A DNA stretch of 64,000 nt from Myotis daubentonii. Lineage: Eukaryota; Chordata; Mammalia; Chiroptera; Vespertilionidae. The DNA is taken from assembly GCF_963259705.1 (NCBI RefSeq), contig NC_081840.1, positions 144,505,549 to 144,569,548 of the forward strand, written 5' to 3'. The position numbers were made by a program, and so were the translations under genes. The notes beneath the pieces were generated by a model. The model was not told the origin of the DNA, made no database searches, and worked only from the letters and a program-made list of their open reading frames with translations. Positions within the stretch are counted from its first letter, which is position 1; each line of letters opens with the position of its first letter. Positions 1 to 12,861 of the stretch are shown here, one piece after another.

Positions 1-365
1 TAAAAACAAGCTAGAGTATCAATACTTATTGGATCTAAAAAAAATTATAAACAAACAAGCAGAACAGAAATAATACAGAGAACATTTTGACAATTGCCAG
101 ATGGGAGGGTGGTTGTGGGATGGGTGAAAATGGTGAAGGGATTAAGAGTACAAATTGGTAGTTAAACAATAGTCACAGGGTTATAAAGTACAGCATAGGG
201 AATATAGTCAATAATATTGTAACAACTTTGTGTGATATCAGATGAGTACTAGAATTATTGAGGTGATCACTTATGAAGTTATATAATGTCTAATTAATAG
301 GTTGTACACCTGAAACTAATGTAATATTGTATATCAATTGTAGTTGAAAAAATATTATTTAAAAG
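1..365 (+). mobile_element. L1 3' UTR fragment
   Basis: The segment resembles the 3' UTR of mammalian L1 of the L1MA/L1MB type: a G-rich GGGAGGGTGGTTGTGGGA stretch, a 'GTACAGCATAGGGAATATAGTCAATAATATTG' type block, and the closing 'GTTGTACACCTGAAACTAATG' block before an A-rich tail. It runs in from the left edge, so the 5' part is outside the window. No coding potential remains. Family placement is from recalled consensus sequence, not a search. Confidence 0.7.
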
Positions 366-1150
366 TAAAGAAAACTAAAAAGAGAGAAGTATCAAGGACC
401 ATACATTGTTACTAGAAATGGAGTGCCTCCCTTGTGTAAATACAAATTATTCTCACCAGTCAAAGGAAAACCAAAATAAAAATGGCTGGATATGTTTAGA
501 TAATCATTGAGATAGCTCACTCTAAATATTAATTCATAATTACTTAACCATTGAAATATATGTTTGCTAGTTTACTGCATTCTACTTGGATAGACAAATA
601 CTACCTTGGTCACTAGTATTGAACACACAAAAAAAATGTGAATTTTTGCAGGTAACAGACTTTCTAGAAGTATGAAGATCTACAACAGAGCTGAAAAGCT
701 GGACAAAAGGAATTCTGAATAATGCATTTCAGCCTGTGTTATTAAAAATGCAGTATGTGTCAGTCACACAAAACCCAGTTTTCATAGAAGGATCCTTTTC
801 TATTCTCCACTGTGACTTACTACAGGCAGATAAATTTTTCACAAATTAAAGCTGAAATCTGTAGTACTCCCCTCCCTTACTTTCCAACTTCCTGGCAAAG
901 ATAGAAATTAGGTACTCAGTTTTAGTATATTAATTTGGTTAATCTAAAATATTATTTTTCTATGTGTTGAAGTACAGCTGTGAGCATCTGTGTGTGTTTA
1001 CATGAGTAGGTTAAATATAAAGGTGAGTTAATGTTAGTAGATGAGCAGGTAAGAATGGAAACAACTAGTTCATTTGTGTAAACAAGCTTTGCCTTTTTTT
1101 TTTTTACCTTAGCATTGACAATATAGGTTAGAAATAAAAATATTATTGTA
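366..1150. other. AT-rich sequence, nothing recognised
   Basis: No open frame of note, no repeat family I can name and no tandem structure beyond short A or T runs (for example 1088-1105). It may hold diverged repeats that need a profile search. Confidence 0.5.
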
Positions 1151-1430
1151 CACAGATGCTCCTCAATTTACTATGGAGTTCAGTTATAATAAACTCATAA
1201 GTTAAAAACATTGTAAGTTGAACATCATAGCTTAGCAGAACACTTACATTAGCCTACAATTGGGCATAAACGTCTCTAATACAATAAATACAATGTAGAG
1301 TATCATTGTTTACCTTGGAAAAGGCCAAAATTCAAAATTTGAAATGTAGTTTCTACTAAATGGATATCGCTTTTGCACCATTGCAAAGTCAAAAAGTCAT
1401 CCCGTCAAACCATTGTAAATTGGGACTGTT
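1151..1430. mobile_element. Tigger/MER2-like DNA transposon
   Basis: The ends form a loose inverted pair: ACAGATGCTCCTCAATTTAC at the left, and CCATTGTAAATTGGGACTGT at the right. Internal blocks such as 'GAACATCATAGCTTAGC', 'GAACACTTACATTAGCCTAC' and 'ATCGCTTTTGCACCATTGC' match what I recall of MER2-type pogo/Tigger MITEs. It is non-coding and moderately diverged, as expected of an old eutherian insertion. Confidence 0.7.
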
Positions 1431-2359
1431 GGGATAATTCTTTAAGTGACTGAAATTTCAGAAAAGAAGAGCAAAATGAATGGGGAAATTCCAGACTATA
1501 CCATTCCTATCTTTCTTGAAAAGCTACTCAAAGAAATCAGAACGAAGTTGTAGAAAGCAGCATTAGATTTAAATATATTCAATATATAATTTGCTACAGG
1601 AGTACTGTTTTAACTAAGGACAGTTTCTAAAGTTTGGCAGTTTCCTGTCACTTAACTGAGTGCAGAAATTCCCTCCTGCCTCATCACATTCCAGGGCTGC
1701 CTTCTGTACTACGCATGGCCCAGCCTTTGTTCTTCAACTCCCTGACTCACCGCAGACCTGGGCTGGCATTCTCGCTCAGCAGTGACTGGCTTTCCTCAGC
1801 TAGGATGTTTCTTCACTTTGTTTCTCTACTCTGAGCAAGAGACCAGCTTATTTTTTACTGTGTAATGTTTAATAAATTTATTATGATTTTTTTCCTGATT
1901 GTTTGGTCACAGCAAAGTGAAAGAAATAGAATAAAGAGAATCAAAGATTTTCTGAAAAAGAAATGTCTTGAAAATACAGAGTGCCATGGGACTCTTGCTC
2001 TTGATTTGTAAAAATTAGGGGTGGCGTGTTGGCAGGGCTTTGGATCTAATTGTGAGGGTTTTTGTTTTTTTTCTTGTTTCTCCACCAGCCTCCTCTTCTA
2101 AAAATAAAAGTTTTCTCTATGTGCCTGTATGGAATTATTCATGTTTACATTAGTTCTACTTCACCACATTGCCTTTTGCCCAGGCCTCTTGGAAAACACA
2201 TCTATTTTTTATGATCAGCTGAAATAATACTTAATTTACAGAATATTTCATAATCCCCCATATAGAATTCTGAGACTTCTCTTTTTAGATCTAGCACTAT
2301 ACCACATTCGTGTATTTACTATAACATTTACAATACCATCTTTATTACATATGTGATAG
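1431..2359. other. unique-looking sequence, no gene
   Basis: Short open frames on both strands (up to about 76 codons at 1855-2085, minus) show no recognisable domain or codon bias. A moderately GC-richer patch at 1670-1810 is notable only against the AT-rich background. I see no repeat I can name. Confidence 0.45.
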
Positions 2360-2480
2360 CCCAAACTAAATTGCGAATTCCTTGAAAACAGAAATGGTAT
2401 TTGATTTTTCTCTTTCTGCCAAGATCCAATAACATTGCCTGGCACTTAGAAGGCACTTAATACATGTTTACTGTATAAAG
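2360..2480 (+). mobile_element. L2 LINE 3' end
   Basis: The order 'AATTCCTTGAAAACAG', 'TGCCTGGCACTTAG' and 'AAGGCACTTAATACATGTTTACTG' follows the conserved 3' tail of L2 LINEs (CAGTGCCTGGCACATAGTAGG..CAATAAATATT). It is an ancient non-coding remnant. Confidence 0.65.
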
Positions 2481-2769
2481 ACTTATGACAAGAGAGAATA
2501 TTTGAAAACAGGAGTCACCAAAGATACAGAGATCTTTTTGGAGAAGATTTAGGAACCAGGAAATAACACTTTTCTGTTAGAAAAATTAAAAGGAGAGTAA
2601 AAATGCACAGTTAAAGGTTTCATACTTGCGTTTTCTCATCTATTATTAAAGGTCAAAAAAATGTGTATGCTGGTTAGACATGTGACTTACCATAACATTA
2701 TTCTCTGCTCTAAGTGCATGAAATAGTAACAAAGATGACTTTACTGAGTTTTCTTTTCCAAACAATTTT

Positions 2770-2900
2770 ATGACCTGGCACCTTTACCATGATCCTCATT
2801 TTGCAGATAAGGGAAGTGAGGCTCAGAGAGTTTAAGTAACTTCCCAATGTCACACAGCTACTAAGTGGTGGAGCTTGGAATTGAAAGAAGGCATTTATTC
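2770..2900 (-). mobile_element. MIR SINE
   Basis: 'CCTCATTTTGCAGATAAGG', 'GTGAGGCTCAGAGAGTTTA', 'GTAACTTCCCAATGTCACAC' and 'AGCTACTAAGTGGTGGAGC' read through in order as the reverse complement of the MIR core. MIR is a tRNA-derived SINE fixed before the eutherian radiation. A 82-codon minus-strand open frame overlapping this region is a by-product of the repeat. Confidence 0.85.
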
Positions 2901-2965
2901 TTGTTTCAAATTTAGGATTCTCAATTCCCAAACTATACTGCCTCTTGAACAATGACACACTATGC

Positions 2966-3291
2966 CAGCGGTTCTCAACCTTCCTAATGCCACGACCCTT
3001 TAATACAGTTCTTCATGTTGTGGTGACCTCCAACCATAAAATTATTTTTGTTGCTACTTCATAACTGTAAGTTTGCTACTGTTATGAATCATAATGTAAA
3101 TATCTGATATGCAGGATGTATTTTCATTGTTACAAATTGAACATAATTAAAGCATAGTGATTAATCACAAAAACAATATGTAATTATATATGTGTTTTCC
3201 GATGGTCTTAGGCGACCCCTGTGAAAGGGTAGTTCGACCACCAAAGGGGTCATGACCCACAGGTTGGCGACCCACAGGTTGAGAACCGCTG
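2966..3291 (+). mobile_element. SPIN hAT transposon, non-autonomous, copy 1
   Basis: A 326-bp element bounded by CAGCGGTTCTCAACC and its inverted partner GGTTGAGAACCGCTG, flanked by a perfect 8-bp duplication CACTATGC (2958-2965 and 3292-3299), the hAT size. The sequence matches the Space Invaders (SPIN) family, which is known for horizontal transfer between tetrapods and for presence in vesper bats. It keeps the central 'CTACTGTTATGAATC' and 'GATATGCAGGATGTATTTTC' part that copy 2 (30867-31089) lacks. Near the right end, 'GACCCACAGGTTG' occurs twice in tandem (3254-3266 and 3270-3282), a local duplication. It is non-coding, so mobilisation would have needed a transposase in trans. Confidence 0.93.
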
Positions 3292-3299
3292 CACTATGC

Positions 3300-3573
3300 T
3301 ATCTTTATCTAGTGCAATAGCACCTATTACTAACTCATGATGGTGCAGGTACTTTGAGTTTTATTCTCCACAAAGCAAGATATTTATATTTATAACTTGA
3401 GTATTTGCTCATTCTTTCATGTGACCTGTGGTATGCATGGAAAGGGTTTAGGTATACAATTTCAGATTAAAGACACTGGCCTCTCAGAAAACAAAATCTA
3501 AACTAAGCCTTATCAGTAATACATTCTAAAAAACTGAAACAACTATTTAAACTGATTTTAAGGTATAAAATAT
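3300..3573. other. unique AT-rich sequence
   Basis: No repeat, open frame or regulatory motif I can support. Confidence 0.45.
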
Positions 3574-3579
3574 ACATTA

Positions 3580-3895
3580 TTATTTAGACCAATCCTTCTC
3601 AAACTCTTTGTTATAAAGGACCCGTTTTTATCTCACCACCTCCATTTTGCATGGACTGAAGTGAATATCCCTTCTGCACATCTGTCACACAGTTTTCATC
3701 AAACACAAGTCACCACTTGAGTTTGCCATCAGCACAACCAGTCCATTACCTGCTCCATTCAGTTAGTTTACTTACCACATGTCTTGATAGCTCTGTAATG
3801 TCAAATTGTAGAAGTTTCTAAACACTCCATTTCTGTACTATGGAACAACATCAGTCCATAGCCCACAGCTTGATGAGCACTGGGTTAGACAGCTG
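3580..3895. mobile_element. possible old hAT remnant
   Basis: It begins with 'CTTCTCAAACTCTTTG' and closes with 'GATGAGCACTGGG', loosely like the ..GTTCTCAAACT / AG..CACTG ends of ancient Charlie-type hAT MITEs. No target duplication is evident and I cannot name the family. It could also be unique sequence. Confidence 0.3.
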
Positions 3896-6800
3896 GGCAT
3901 ATGCCTCAGCAAGGTGTGGTGACTCTAACACTGGGAAAGCGAAATAAAGTAGGGCCTAGCTGAGGTATGATCCATCAATAAATACTTTTTAAAAATCCTT
4001 TCAGATGAAAGACCAAAACAACAAAATTACTGCTACTTGTCAGTGTAAATTACGGATAAAATTTGACAAAAACACAATGCGGTGGCATAAAGAACTAATA
4101 TTTTAGTAGATGTCACAGACAGACATTGATTTTAGAGCCAAAATTGCCTTTGTTTAACGTGATACTTTGTTAGGCTTTTTGTGTAGAGAAGGTAAGACTC
4201 TGAAGAAATATTTACAAAATGACCTCCTGCAAAAATGAAGACTGAGTGTCTCTGCCTATGAAATTAATAGATATCAGTAGTAAGTGAGCAAAGAAATGGG
4301 GGACTGGTATGCACCAGAAACCTATAAAACTCTACAAAATATCACATACAAAATAAAATTGACTGAAATATTTAATTTTAGTTTTCTTAAATTCATGCCT
4401 GAGTTGGCAAAAATAAAAATTCTGAAGACTAAACTGAAATGAAAGCCTGAATCCATTTTTAAAAGCAGGTGCCAAAACTGGTGATTACCCTAATGACATT
4501 TATTCATTCCTATTGCTCAGAGACTTGGTTTTTAAAGACACACATGGAAAAGGACGCATGGTCTTGTACCAATGTCTGGTGAGGAGTTGGGTTAAACATG
4601 CCCAGAAAAAGACAAAATATTTAAAGCGAAAGGGTAGATCAGAAAATTTTCTGCCTATAAAGATAGATTCAAGGGATATTGACTAACTCAACCTTACATT
4701 TGAGTGCATAAAAATAGTATGTCTTTTGAGAATTAGGAGGGTGGGTTTCAAATTATCACACATCCCATGACCTGGGAAAGCCCATTTAAGATTTAATTAA
4801 AAAATGGTTATGGGTTGATGGCCACTCAGCACCAACCGTAAATATATCATCCTGGCACATTTAAAACCCAGTTCTCATGGAACCTATAAAATTATGTCAG
4901 GAATAACATGAGTTCACAATAGAAACAAAGCACCAGTGGAAACAAAAATTGAAAAGTGGGGAGAGAGAATGAGAACTAAATAACAAAATATGTTGTTAGA
5001 GTATGCAGAGAAAATTTGCCTGTGAGAAATTACCAGTGATTCATGTGCAAAGAATTTTTAAGAAAAAAGATGTCTGCTATTTAATACTAAGGAGTTTGAA
5101 TTCTTGATTAAAAGCCGTCTGCAAACCTTCATCAAACTCTACTATGTACACAAATGCCTATGTGAGTGATTTTTGGAGAGAGAAAAAAAAACTAGAAAAA
5201 GAGGCCTAGATCCAAATATGGTTCACTGTAAATCAGAGATGGGACTAGCAATGGGAGGTCAGTTCAAATGAGAGAACTCAGTGGAAGCAGGTTCTCAGAT
5301 GAGTGATTCTAAACCAAGGATTCTGGATCTCCCTAAAACACCACAACCCTGATTATCTATTTTCAGTGTAAATTTGCTTGGGACAAGTCTACAATTTCTA
5401 TTACTCATTTAAAATATTTATCTTAAATGATAGGATCCATCAGGGGAAAAGGGAAAAGCTGGGAGCCATAGTAAAGCTGATCTCCAGGGCGCCTCTAGCT
5501 CTATGTTTCTATGACATGATGTAGGGATTGCCTTTGTAACATCCTTAGAGTTTATATAAATATAACAAGCTTGGAGTGCTTTAAATATGTGTAAAATGCA
5601 TATATTGGACTTATATTGTGTAATTATTACATTACAGTGCATAATTTACCATAAAAATTCCATAACCTCCATTTCATTTGATGGGAGCTGGGATGGCACA
5701 ACTAAATTTTCCTTGAAAGAGGTACTTTAGCTTTGTTTGTTTGTTTGTTTTAAAATTAGGTCTCAGAAAGACCAAAACAAAACAAACAAGCAAAAAGCAA
5801 GTCTCTTGTTATAATGAGCACATTCAGTGCTCTTCTATTCCCATACTTCCTGCAGTCATGATCAAGGACGAAGCTCTTGGATGGCTTACGTGTTTTTGTG
5901 GCATAGGAGACGGGATATAGTCACTGGTCTGTATTTGACACGTCTTTCTTGTCCTGAAAAATCTCAGCTTTTCTCTTGGCCGCTGTAATGAAATGTCTCT
6001 TGTCTCTTTATAGAAAAGGCATGTCTTTCCTCCCAGAGGCTTCAGACAGTCCCCATATTGTCCTCAGTCAGGTCAGTCTAATAATATCTTGACACTCATC
6101 CAACGATGTACTTCCCAGATGTTGCCTGTTACAGCTATACCTTCCCACCTTTGAAATCATCACATTTTTGCAAAGAATATCCATTCTCTTAAGTGGCCTT
6201 CAACTTCTAAACAAGTACAAATGTTTTGTTTTGTTTGGGCTGTTTTTTTTTTTCATTTTATTTCTTTGCCTATTTATCTTGGGGCTCTCAACCCATTAGA
6301 TCAATTATGTTTATTTGTCAGATAGACGATATAGAGAACAGAGAACAGAGATTATTTCTAGTAAGCAGTCTGAAATCTAGAAAGGATAAATGTGCTATTA
6401 GGGATACATATGTAGTTGGTAAGACTAGAGTTAAAACACTGCTGAAGTTCTCTGAGAAAGGTTCTAGTGCTTTCATCCCAACAAACCTAAGGTCCAAGAG
6501 AAGAGTAAGGTAATAGAAATCTCAATTAAGTTGAGGGGAAAAACCAAAGCAGAGAGGGCTTGTGATACTCTTCTGGTTTGGAACACTGGGAAGAAGTGCT
6601 TTACAGGTTGTCATTTCCCAAAATTGAGTGAACAGAATAAAAATAATAACATAATATATTAGATGAAGAAATATCTTAAACATAGTTGGCATTAGTAAAG
6701 AGCTATAATTTTCAAAAAGATACTATGAAGTATTCAGAAGTGCTGAGAGAGCTGGTAAAAGAGACAAGATGGGGTGTGGTTTCAGGAGAAGGAAGGCATA

Positions 6801-8400
6801 ATGTGCTCCTTGCACACGGAAACCCTGTGAGGGGCTGAAGACATTGATAGCAAATTCCAACAAACACCTCTGAGCTAGATAAAGACCAGTTACAGATCAG
6901 GGAGGCAGAAAGGATTTAACAGTGATGGGGGCAGAGATATCTGGCCCCAAATGTTTAATGAAACTTGTCCATCATCCCATACTTAGGTGACAGCTGGGGT
7001 GCTATGAAGAAAAAAGAGAGGAAACCCTCAATTGTCTGAAACAAAAGACTTTGTTTTTTTTTCCAACTGGACAATGACTAAGTTTATATCTTGAGTTCCT
7101 AAATATTGAACCACAATGAAAGATTTAAGGAGCAAATTCAGTTCAATTAAGTAAAATTAATTCACATTTTTGCCCCTCCATGTCATAATGTGTATTCAAT
7201 GTTATATTGATTTGTTTCCCTACACAGAGAATTTTGCCTGTGTCTGTGTACCTAAAATTAAAGAATAAATGTTTATACAATTTTGATTAAAATTTGGATA
7301 GCTGAATGAAAGAAAAAATCTACTATGCTCTAAAATTTTTAAATAATTGTGCAACTTTTTAACTTCTTATTTCCCTAGTGACTATGGCCCAAATAGAGTA
7401 CATGGAGGGCTTTCATATAACGTGTCAACATGTTCTTTAGACAATGATTATCTGACCAAATGAAACGGCACTATAAAAGCACTACATTGTGATACATCGC
7501 TTTTTTTCCTAGAGATGAACAGTGTTAGAGAATTCCAGCATGTTCTCTTACTATTAAATTAATGCCATAAGCACTACAAAGTCCGACCTGAACAAGAGAG
7601 ACATAACCTGTGCAAGAAATCCTTACTCAGAAAGGGCAGTGCAGAACATGAGGAATAAGACAAATTGTCTTTTTGCCATGGAATATTAGCCTTTGTGAGA
7701 GCTGTAACACCTGCATATGTTCTTCCCAAACAGAAAAGTTCTTGAAATTTTATCTGGCCATCGTTGTCTTTGAACATCCTTTTGACCAGTTTGCTTTTTT
7801 GCATTTTAGGAAAATTTTCAATTCTTTTTTACTACATGTGGCAGAGGCTGTAGTTTACCATCATGCAAATATATACAATTGACTAGTAGCTGGCTGAATT
7901 AATGCATTTTAGTATGGAACAGAAAAAAAGTACATGTGACTTCAGTCTCTGAATCTATCTTTGCTTTGCCCTGTGATCTTAAAAAGAAATGATATCAATC
8001 ACTAGCCACATGCAGTGATTGGCCACTTGAAATGTAGACCACAAGACTAATCAACTGAAATGTTAATTTTAATTAATTCAAATCTAAATAAAAAATGGAA
8101 GTAGTGTAAAATGCTTTTCCATTAAATATAAATTTATTTTTTTATTTTGGCTAAATTTTACTTTAAATATTGTATCATGCAAGATATAAATGTTGTATTA
8201 TTGTGTGTGTTGGATGAATGTTTCATTTCTACTATTACATATAATCAGATTACCATTATCAGATCACTAAGTTGATAATGTAGTTAAAATGATTATTTGT
8301 AAAGGATGTAACATTATTAAAATAGTAAAAAATAATGTTTATTTCAATATACACATAATATGTTATAGTGATACTTACATAAATGAAAACCATTATATTA
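3896..8400. other. long unique AT-rich stretch, no gene
   Basis: About 4.5 kb with only short open frames (longest about 95 codons at 6226-6513) that lack domain-like features. Minor features are a (GTTT)n run at 5738-5750 and a block near 8000-8090 with 'AGCCACATGCAGTGATTGG' and AATTAATT repetition that may be a decayed DNA transposon. Whether the block contains conserved non-coding sequence cannot be judged without alignment. Confidence 0.45.
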
Positions 8401-8458
8401 AATATCTATTGCTGTGTAATAAGTTATTCCAAAATTTGGTGGATTAAAATAGCAGCAA

Positions 8459-9350
8459 CTTATCCAATAATCACTTTAAGTATAAGTGGATTAAATGCTT
8501 CAATCAAAAGACAGAGTAGCTGAATGGTTAATTAAACAAGACTCATATATATGCTGTTTACAAAAGACTGGCTAAAGAATGAAAGACACACAGAGAGATT
8601 GGAAGGAAAGGGATAGAAAATATATATTTAGTTGCAAATGGAAACAAACAAAAAAGCTGAGGTAGCAATACTTATATCAGACAAAATAGATATCAAAACA
8701 AAGGCAATAACAAAAGACAATGAAGGCTATTACATAATGATAAAATGATCAATTCAACAAAAGGATATACCCTTGTAAACATTTATGTACCCAACATAGC
8801 AGCACCTAAATATATACTGCAAATATTGTTGGACATAAAGGAGAGATTGCAAGGGGAGTTGAACGCCCTACTGACAATACTGGATAGAGATCTTCTAGAC
8901 AGAAAATCAACAAGGAAATAGTAGCCTTAAATGACACATTGGACCACATGAATTTAATTAATATCTTCAGAGCATATCACCCCAAAAATACAGAATATAC
9001 ATTCTTTCCAAGTGCACATAAAGTATTTTCCAGGATAGACCACATTCTGGCCATAAAACAAAATTCAATAAATTTAAAAAGATTGAAATCATTTCAAGCA
9101 TACTCTCCAACCACAATTGTATGAAACTAGAAATAAATTACAAAATTGAAAAAAAAATGAAAACATAAAAACACATGAAGGCTATATAATATGTTACCAA
9201 ACAATTAGTGGGTTAACTATGAGATCAAGAAAGAAATTAAAACTAGAACTAAAAATACAACCCAAAATCTATGGGACATAAAGAGAGCAGTCATAAAAGG
9301 GAAATTCACTGCATTACAGGCTTAATTCCTAAAAAATCTCAAATAAACAG
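8459..9350 (+). pseudogene. L1 ORF2 endonuclease-domain fragment
   Basis: The DNA follows L1 ORF2 from the start of the endonuclease domain ('CCAATAATCACTTTAAGTAT', 'GGATTAAATGCTTC') through 'GTAGCAATACTTATATCAGAC' to the region after the catalytic motifs. The best-preserved frame, 8939-9124, encodes 'EYTFFPSAHKVFSRIDHIL' (residues 19-37), the apurinic-endonuclease block with SRIDH at about 9029-9043. Just downstream, at about 9104, the expected SDH motif is lost: a frameshift gives SPTT, and in the shifted frame the Asp codon reads Asn (AAC) next to His. The element has neither its 5' end nor reverse transcriptase and is dead. A Ves SINE lies 126 bp downstream. Confidence 0.85.
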
Positions 9351-9476
9351 GATGAATTAAATATGTCATCTGCTGTAAATCTCTAGGGAGCTACTGACTG
9401 TGGCAGTCCCATCTGCTGGGAATAAGGACTGGCCCAGGATATGAATGACTGACTCCCTGCTTATAAATGCCCAACA

Positions 9477-9696
9477 GCCCATCTGGCATGGCTCAGTCGT
9501 TGAGCGTCCACCTATGAAACAGGAGGTCACAGTTCAATTCCTAGTCAGGGCACATGCCCAGGTTGTGGGCTCATTCCCCAGTGGGGTGCATACAGGAGGC
9601 AGCCAATCAATGATTCTCTCTCATCATTGATGTTTCTATCTCTCTCTCCCTCTCCCTTCCTCTATGATATCAATAAAATATATTTTAAAAAAATAA
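9477..9696 (+). mobile_element. Ves SINE
   Basis: A tRNA-derived SINE of vesper bats. It opens with GCCCATCTGGCATGGCTCAG (tRNA-like box A region), has GTTCAATTCCTAGTCAGGGC (box B region), then the GGAGGCAGCCAATCAATG body, a CT-rich tract and an ATCAATAAAATAT tail. It is flanked by a perfect 12-bp duplication AAATGCCCAACA (9465-9476 and 9697-9708), the mark of L1-driven insertion. Confidence 0.93.
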
Positions 9697-10592
9697 AAAT
9701 GCCCAACAAACTTCAGAAGCTATATTGAAAGGTTATGCAGTATTACACCTTACTGTCTTATTACTATAGCAGAGGGTGCAAGAATTTTGTCAGTATGCCA
9801 CACTCCAGGAGTGTGAGCATAAAATATACCAACCAAGACAAGAATAGAGTTCTTTACTTTTTAATTCAAGCTTTTTAGTTATTGAGTGCCTTGTTATTTA
9901 GTTATTTAGGTGACATGCAGAACTAAATAGCAGAAAATCCTAAATGATATTAAGAGCCTTAATTGTTCCTATGCCTTATATAAGATTTAGAAATAAAAAT
10001 AATTGAAAGTTGGGGGCTCATTAATAAAAAAAGAACAAAAGGAAATAGTATATATTTGCTGCCGTTTTTACCATTTGGTCATTTTAGATTAGTTGAAAGC
10101 TTTTTTTTAATGTGTTAGCCATGATATAATGGACTTGACTTAATAAATACTGATAAATGTTTGGTTCTAGAATAATATTAGTTTTCTATACAATACAGGC
10201 TAAAATGATTAGAATTCTATCAACTTACACACTCCATAGATTAATTCTCACATATATTTTTAAAACGTTTACATTTCAAGATTGTGATATATTATAAAGT
10301 ATAAAGAAAAAGAGAGCAGTAAAACAAAACTGATATTCCAAATTTTATATAAAACCGTGATTTGTGTACTTTCTTAACCAAAATTACCTTTGTTAACTGA
10401 AATGCAAATATTCCTCCCGAAACAAAGTTTCAACCTCTATGACTTATCCCTGACCTCCATTATTTTAAAAAAATAAACCTAGCCTTGTGTCCTGAACCTG
10501 AAAAAAGTAAGACATTGATGCGTGAATATGTGGTGAAATTTTTAAAATATTCATTGACTCTTGGGAAATATACTTTCTCCATTAGAGAGAAG

Positions 10593-10596
<4 letters not shown>

Positions 10597-10641
<45 letters not shown>
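10597..10641. repeat. (GA)n microsatellite
   Basis: About 22 uninterrupted GA units. The apparent Ser-Leu repeat open frame on the minus strand is produced by it. Confidence 0.97.
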
Positions 10642-10643
<2 letters not shown>

Positions 10644-12807
10644 AAAAATCCCCCTTTTTGCTCCTATGAACAGTAGAGTCTTAGCAATGTTCCCTATGAC
10701 ACTCTCTTAGCTAGTTTCTATTTTTAAAGTTCTCCCATGCCTTTGAAACAGGCTGGCTGCTTCATCAGTCAAAACATTCTTATTACCTCTTCTCTGCTTC
10801 CTGACTATCCACGATAAGCGAGCTTTTGACTCTGTTTGTAACAATTAACATTTTTTCGTTTTTAATCTTATAAAATTCAGTCACTACTTCCAAACAAACA
10901 GCTTGTGTGTGTCATTAACAGACTGCAACTGAATAGCCTTTCCTTTAGCCATGGATATTTTTATGTTGCTAGGGAACTTTCTTCCTAAAGCCATATTTTA
11001 TTTTCATCTAAAGTGTGCAGTCACAATTATGTGAACCCCTTTAACCTAGAAGAAGAATAACCTGACCTGCTAGAATGAATACACTGGGAATTTTAAACTG
11101 GCAGCTCAGGGATTTGTAGACAGGTTTTGTTTGGTTCACATGGTATTTCTTTGTTAAAATTTATCCAATATTTTAAAAACTGGAGATTTAACATGAGAAT
11201 CTACATTCCTCACATCTCCTCAATAACTAAAGATCTCAGGACTGTATTCAGAATTCCTACCTGGCAATTGTTAATAGAGCTGAGGAACTGCTTCCCTCCT
11301 TACATAAATAAGACTCTAGTTTTGCTTTCTTTTTCTTTCAGGAAGCCCCTTCATTCACTGTGCTCTTTACCTGACTGACGGGCGACGGTTTCTGGAGTCC
11401 CTACAGATTAATCTCCAAGATGATGGAAAATCAGAGAGTGAATACATTATGTGCTAATTCCTGCCCCTGAACTCTAAGAAAGAAAAAGAATTCAGAAGCA
11501 AAAGGTCAAAATATCAGCTTTAGTTTGAAAAAACAAACAAACAACTATACAAAGGGTGTGACTTTAAATGTGTGTGCAAATGAGTTTGCAAATCTTTCCT
11601 TTGCATTAACTGCATTGCCGATAGAGACCATGGGATAGCCCTGCAAGGGTCTAAAGAACAGGCCCACACAGGATCCTTCCCTCATTTTGGTCTCAGGCAG
11701 AGAGGGGAGAAAAGAAGGCAAATCTCCAGGGTTTTCATTTTCATTTTATATTTGCTCTGTCAAAAAAAAAATGTGGACAATGAATGTCAAACTCTTGCCA
11801 ACCACCATTTAGCAATTTATTTCTTCCCCAAAGAGTGGGAATGGTGTGGAGAAGGCCATGTGGAGACGCTGCTCCATATGAAACACGAGCCAAGGAGAAT
11901 GGTCTTTTCTGAAATTAGTATTTCCTAGCTAAACAATGAATGGGGCATAAATCTCCATAAAGGGATGCTGTAAGAGTGGGTAGTGAGTGACATAAACTGG
12001 AAAGAGTAGAGGCAGTGACATAAAAAGGTCGTGGCAGAAACTCCTGGATGCCTATCAAATACCCCTTTCTTACAAATTAAAATAAATTTGATTTTAGCTG
12101 GGCATATCACAATGCAAGTAAAGGACCAAGGTCCCTTTCAACTGTTTGATCATGCGAGTCTTATCGCTGAGGAATAAATGGGTATGTGATGTGGGACATC
12201 CAAGAAGTCTTCTTACAGGAATGGAAGAAGAATATTCCTTTTAATCCTTGTTTTATTTCATATTATTTGAAACACACATTTAATAACTGAGGTGTCAACA
12301 CTGTCTTGAACCAAGCTGGTGAAGCAGTGAGCTGGAAAGAATGCAGATTCCCAATGCCCATAGAACCACCATCCTAGGGCTGTAACAATCTACAGAATTA
12401 TTTCACACGAGAGAGAAATAAACATTTATCTTATTTAAGCCATTGTTATTTAAGAATCTGTTTTATGAACCTAAACTTAAACCAACTTGGTAGAGTTACA
12501 TATGAAACAAATTATTTCATGGATTGACTGCATAAGGATGTTTCACATCATTTCTCTATATATATTCAAATCATAGGGCCACTTAATGTATCTGTTAAAA
12601 ATCAATTATCCAGTTGTATACTTCATAACAAATTGAGTGTTCTCCCTAAGGTTTTTGCTTTTTTAGTAAAACAGCTTTTTATGTTTTAACTTACAGCTTT
12701 TTTACTGTTCATAGGATACAAATGTGATTCTAAGATCCATTCAAAAATATTTAATAAGCACCAGTATTTTCCAAGAAAGTTCTTTGAACTGGAGATCTAG
12801 GAGTAGC

Positions 12808-12861
12808 ATAAAATAAAATAAAATAAAATAAAATAAAATAAAATAAAATAAAATAAAATAA
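12808..12861. repeat. (AAAAT)n pentanucleotide repeat
   Basis: About ten near-perfect AAAAT units following TAGCATAAAAT. A homopolymer A run follows at 12927-12941. Confidence 0.95.

Noticed and set aside
9477..9540. tRNA gene
   Set aside because: The box A/B-like sequence belongs to a Ves SINE with its own tail and target duplication, and does not fold as a complete tRNA. The same applies to the other SINE copies.
10460..10645. Ser-Leu repeat protein
   Set aside because: Product of translating the (GA)n microsatellite.
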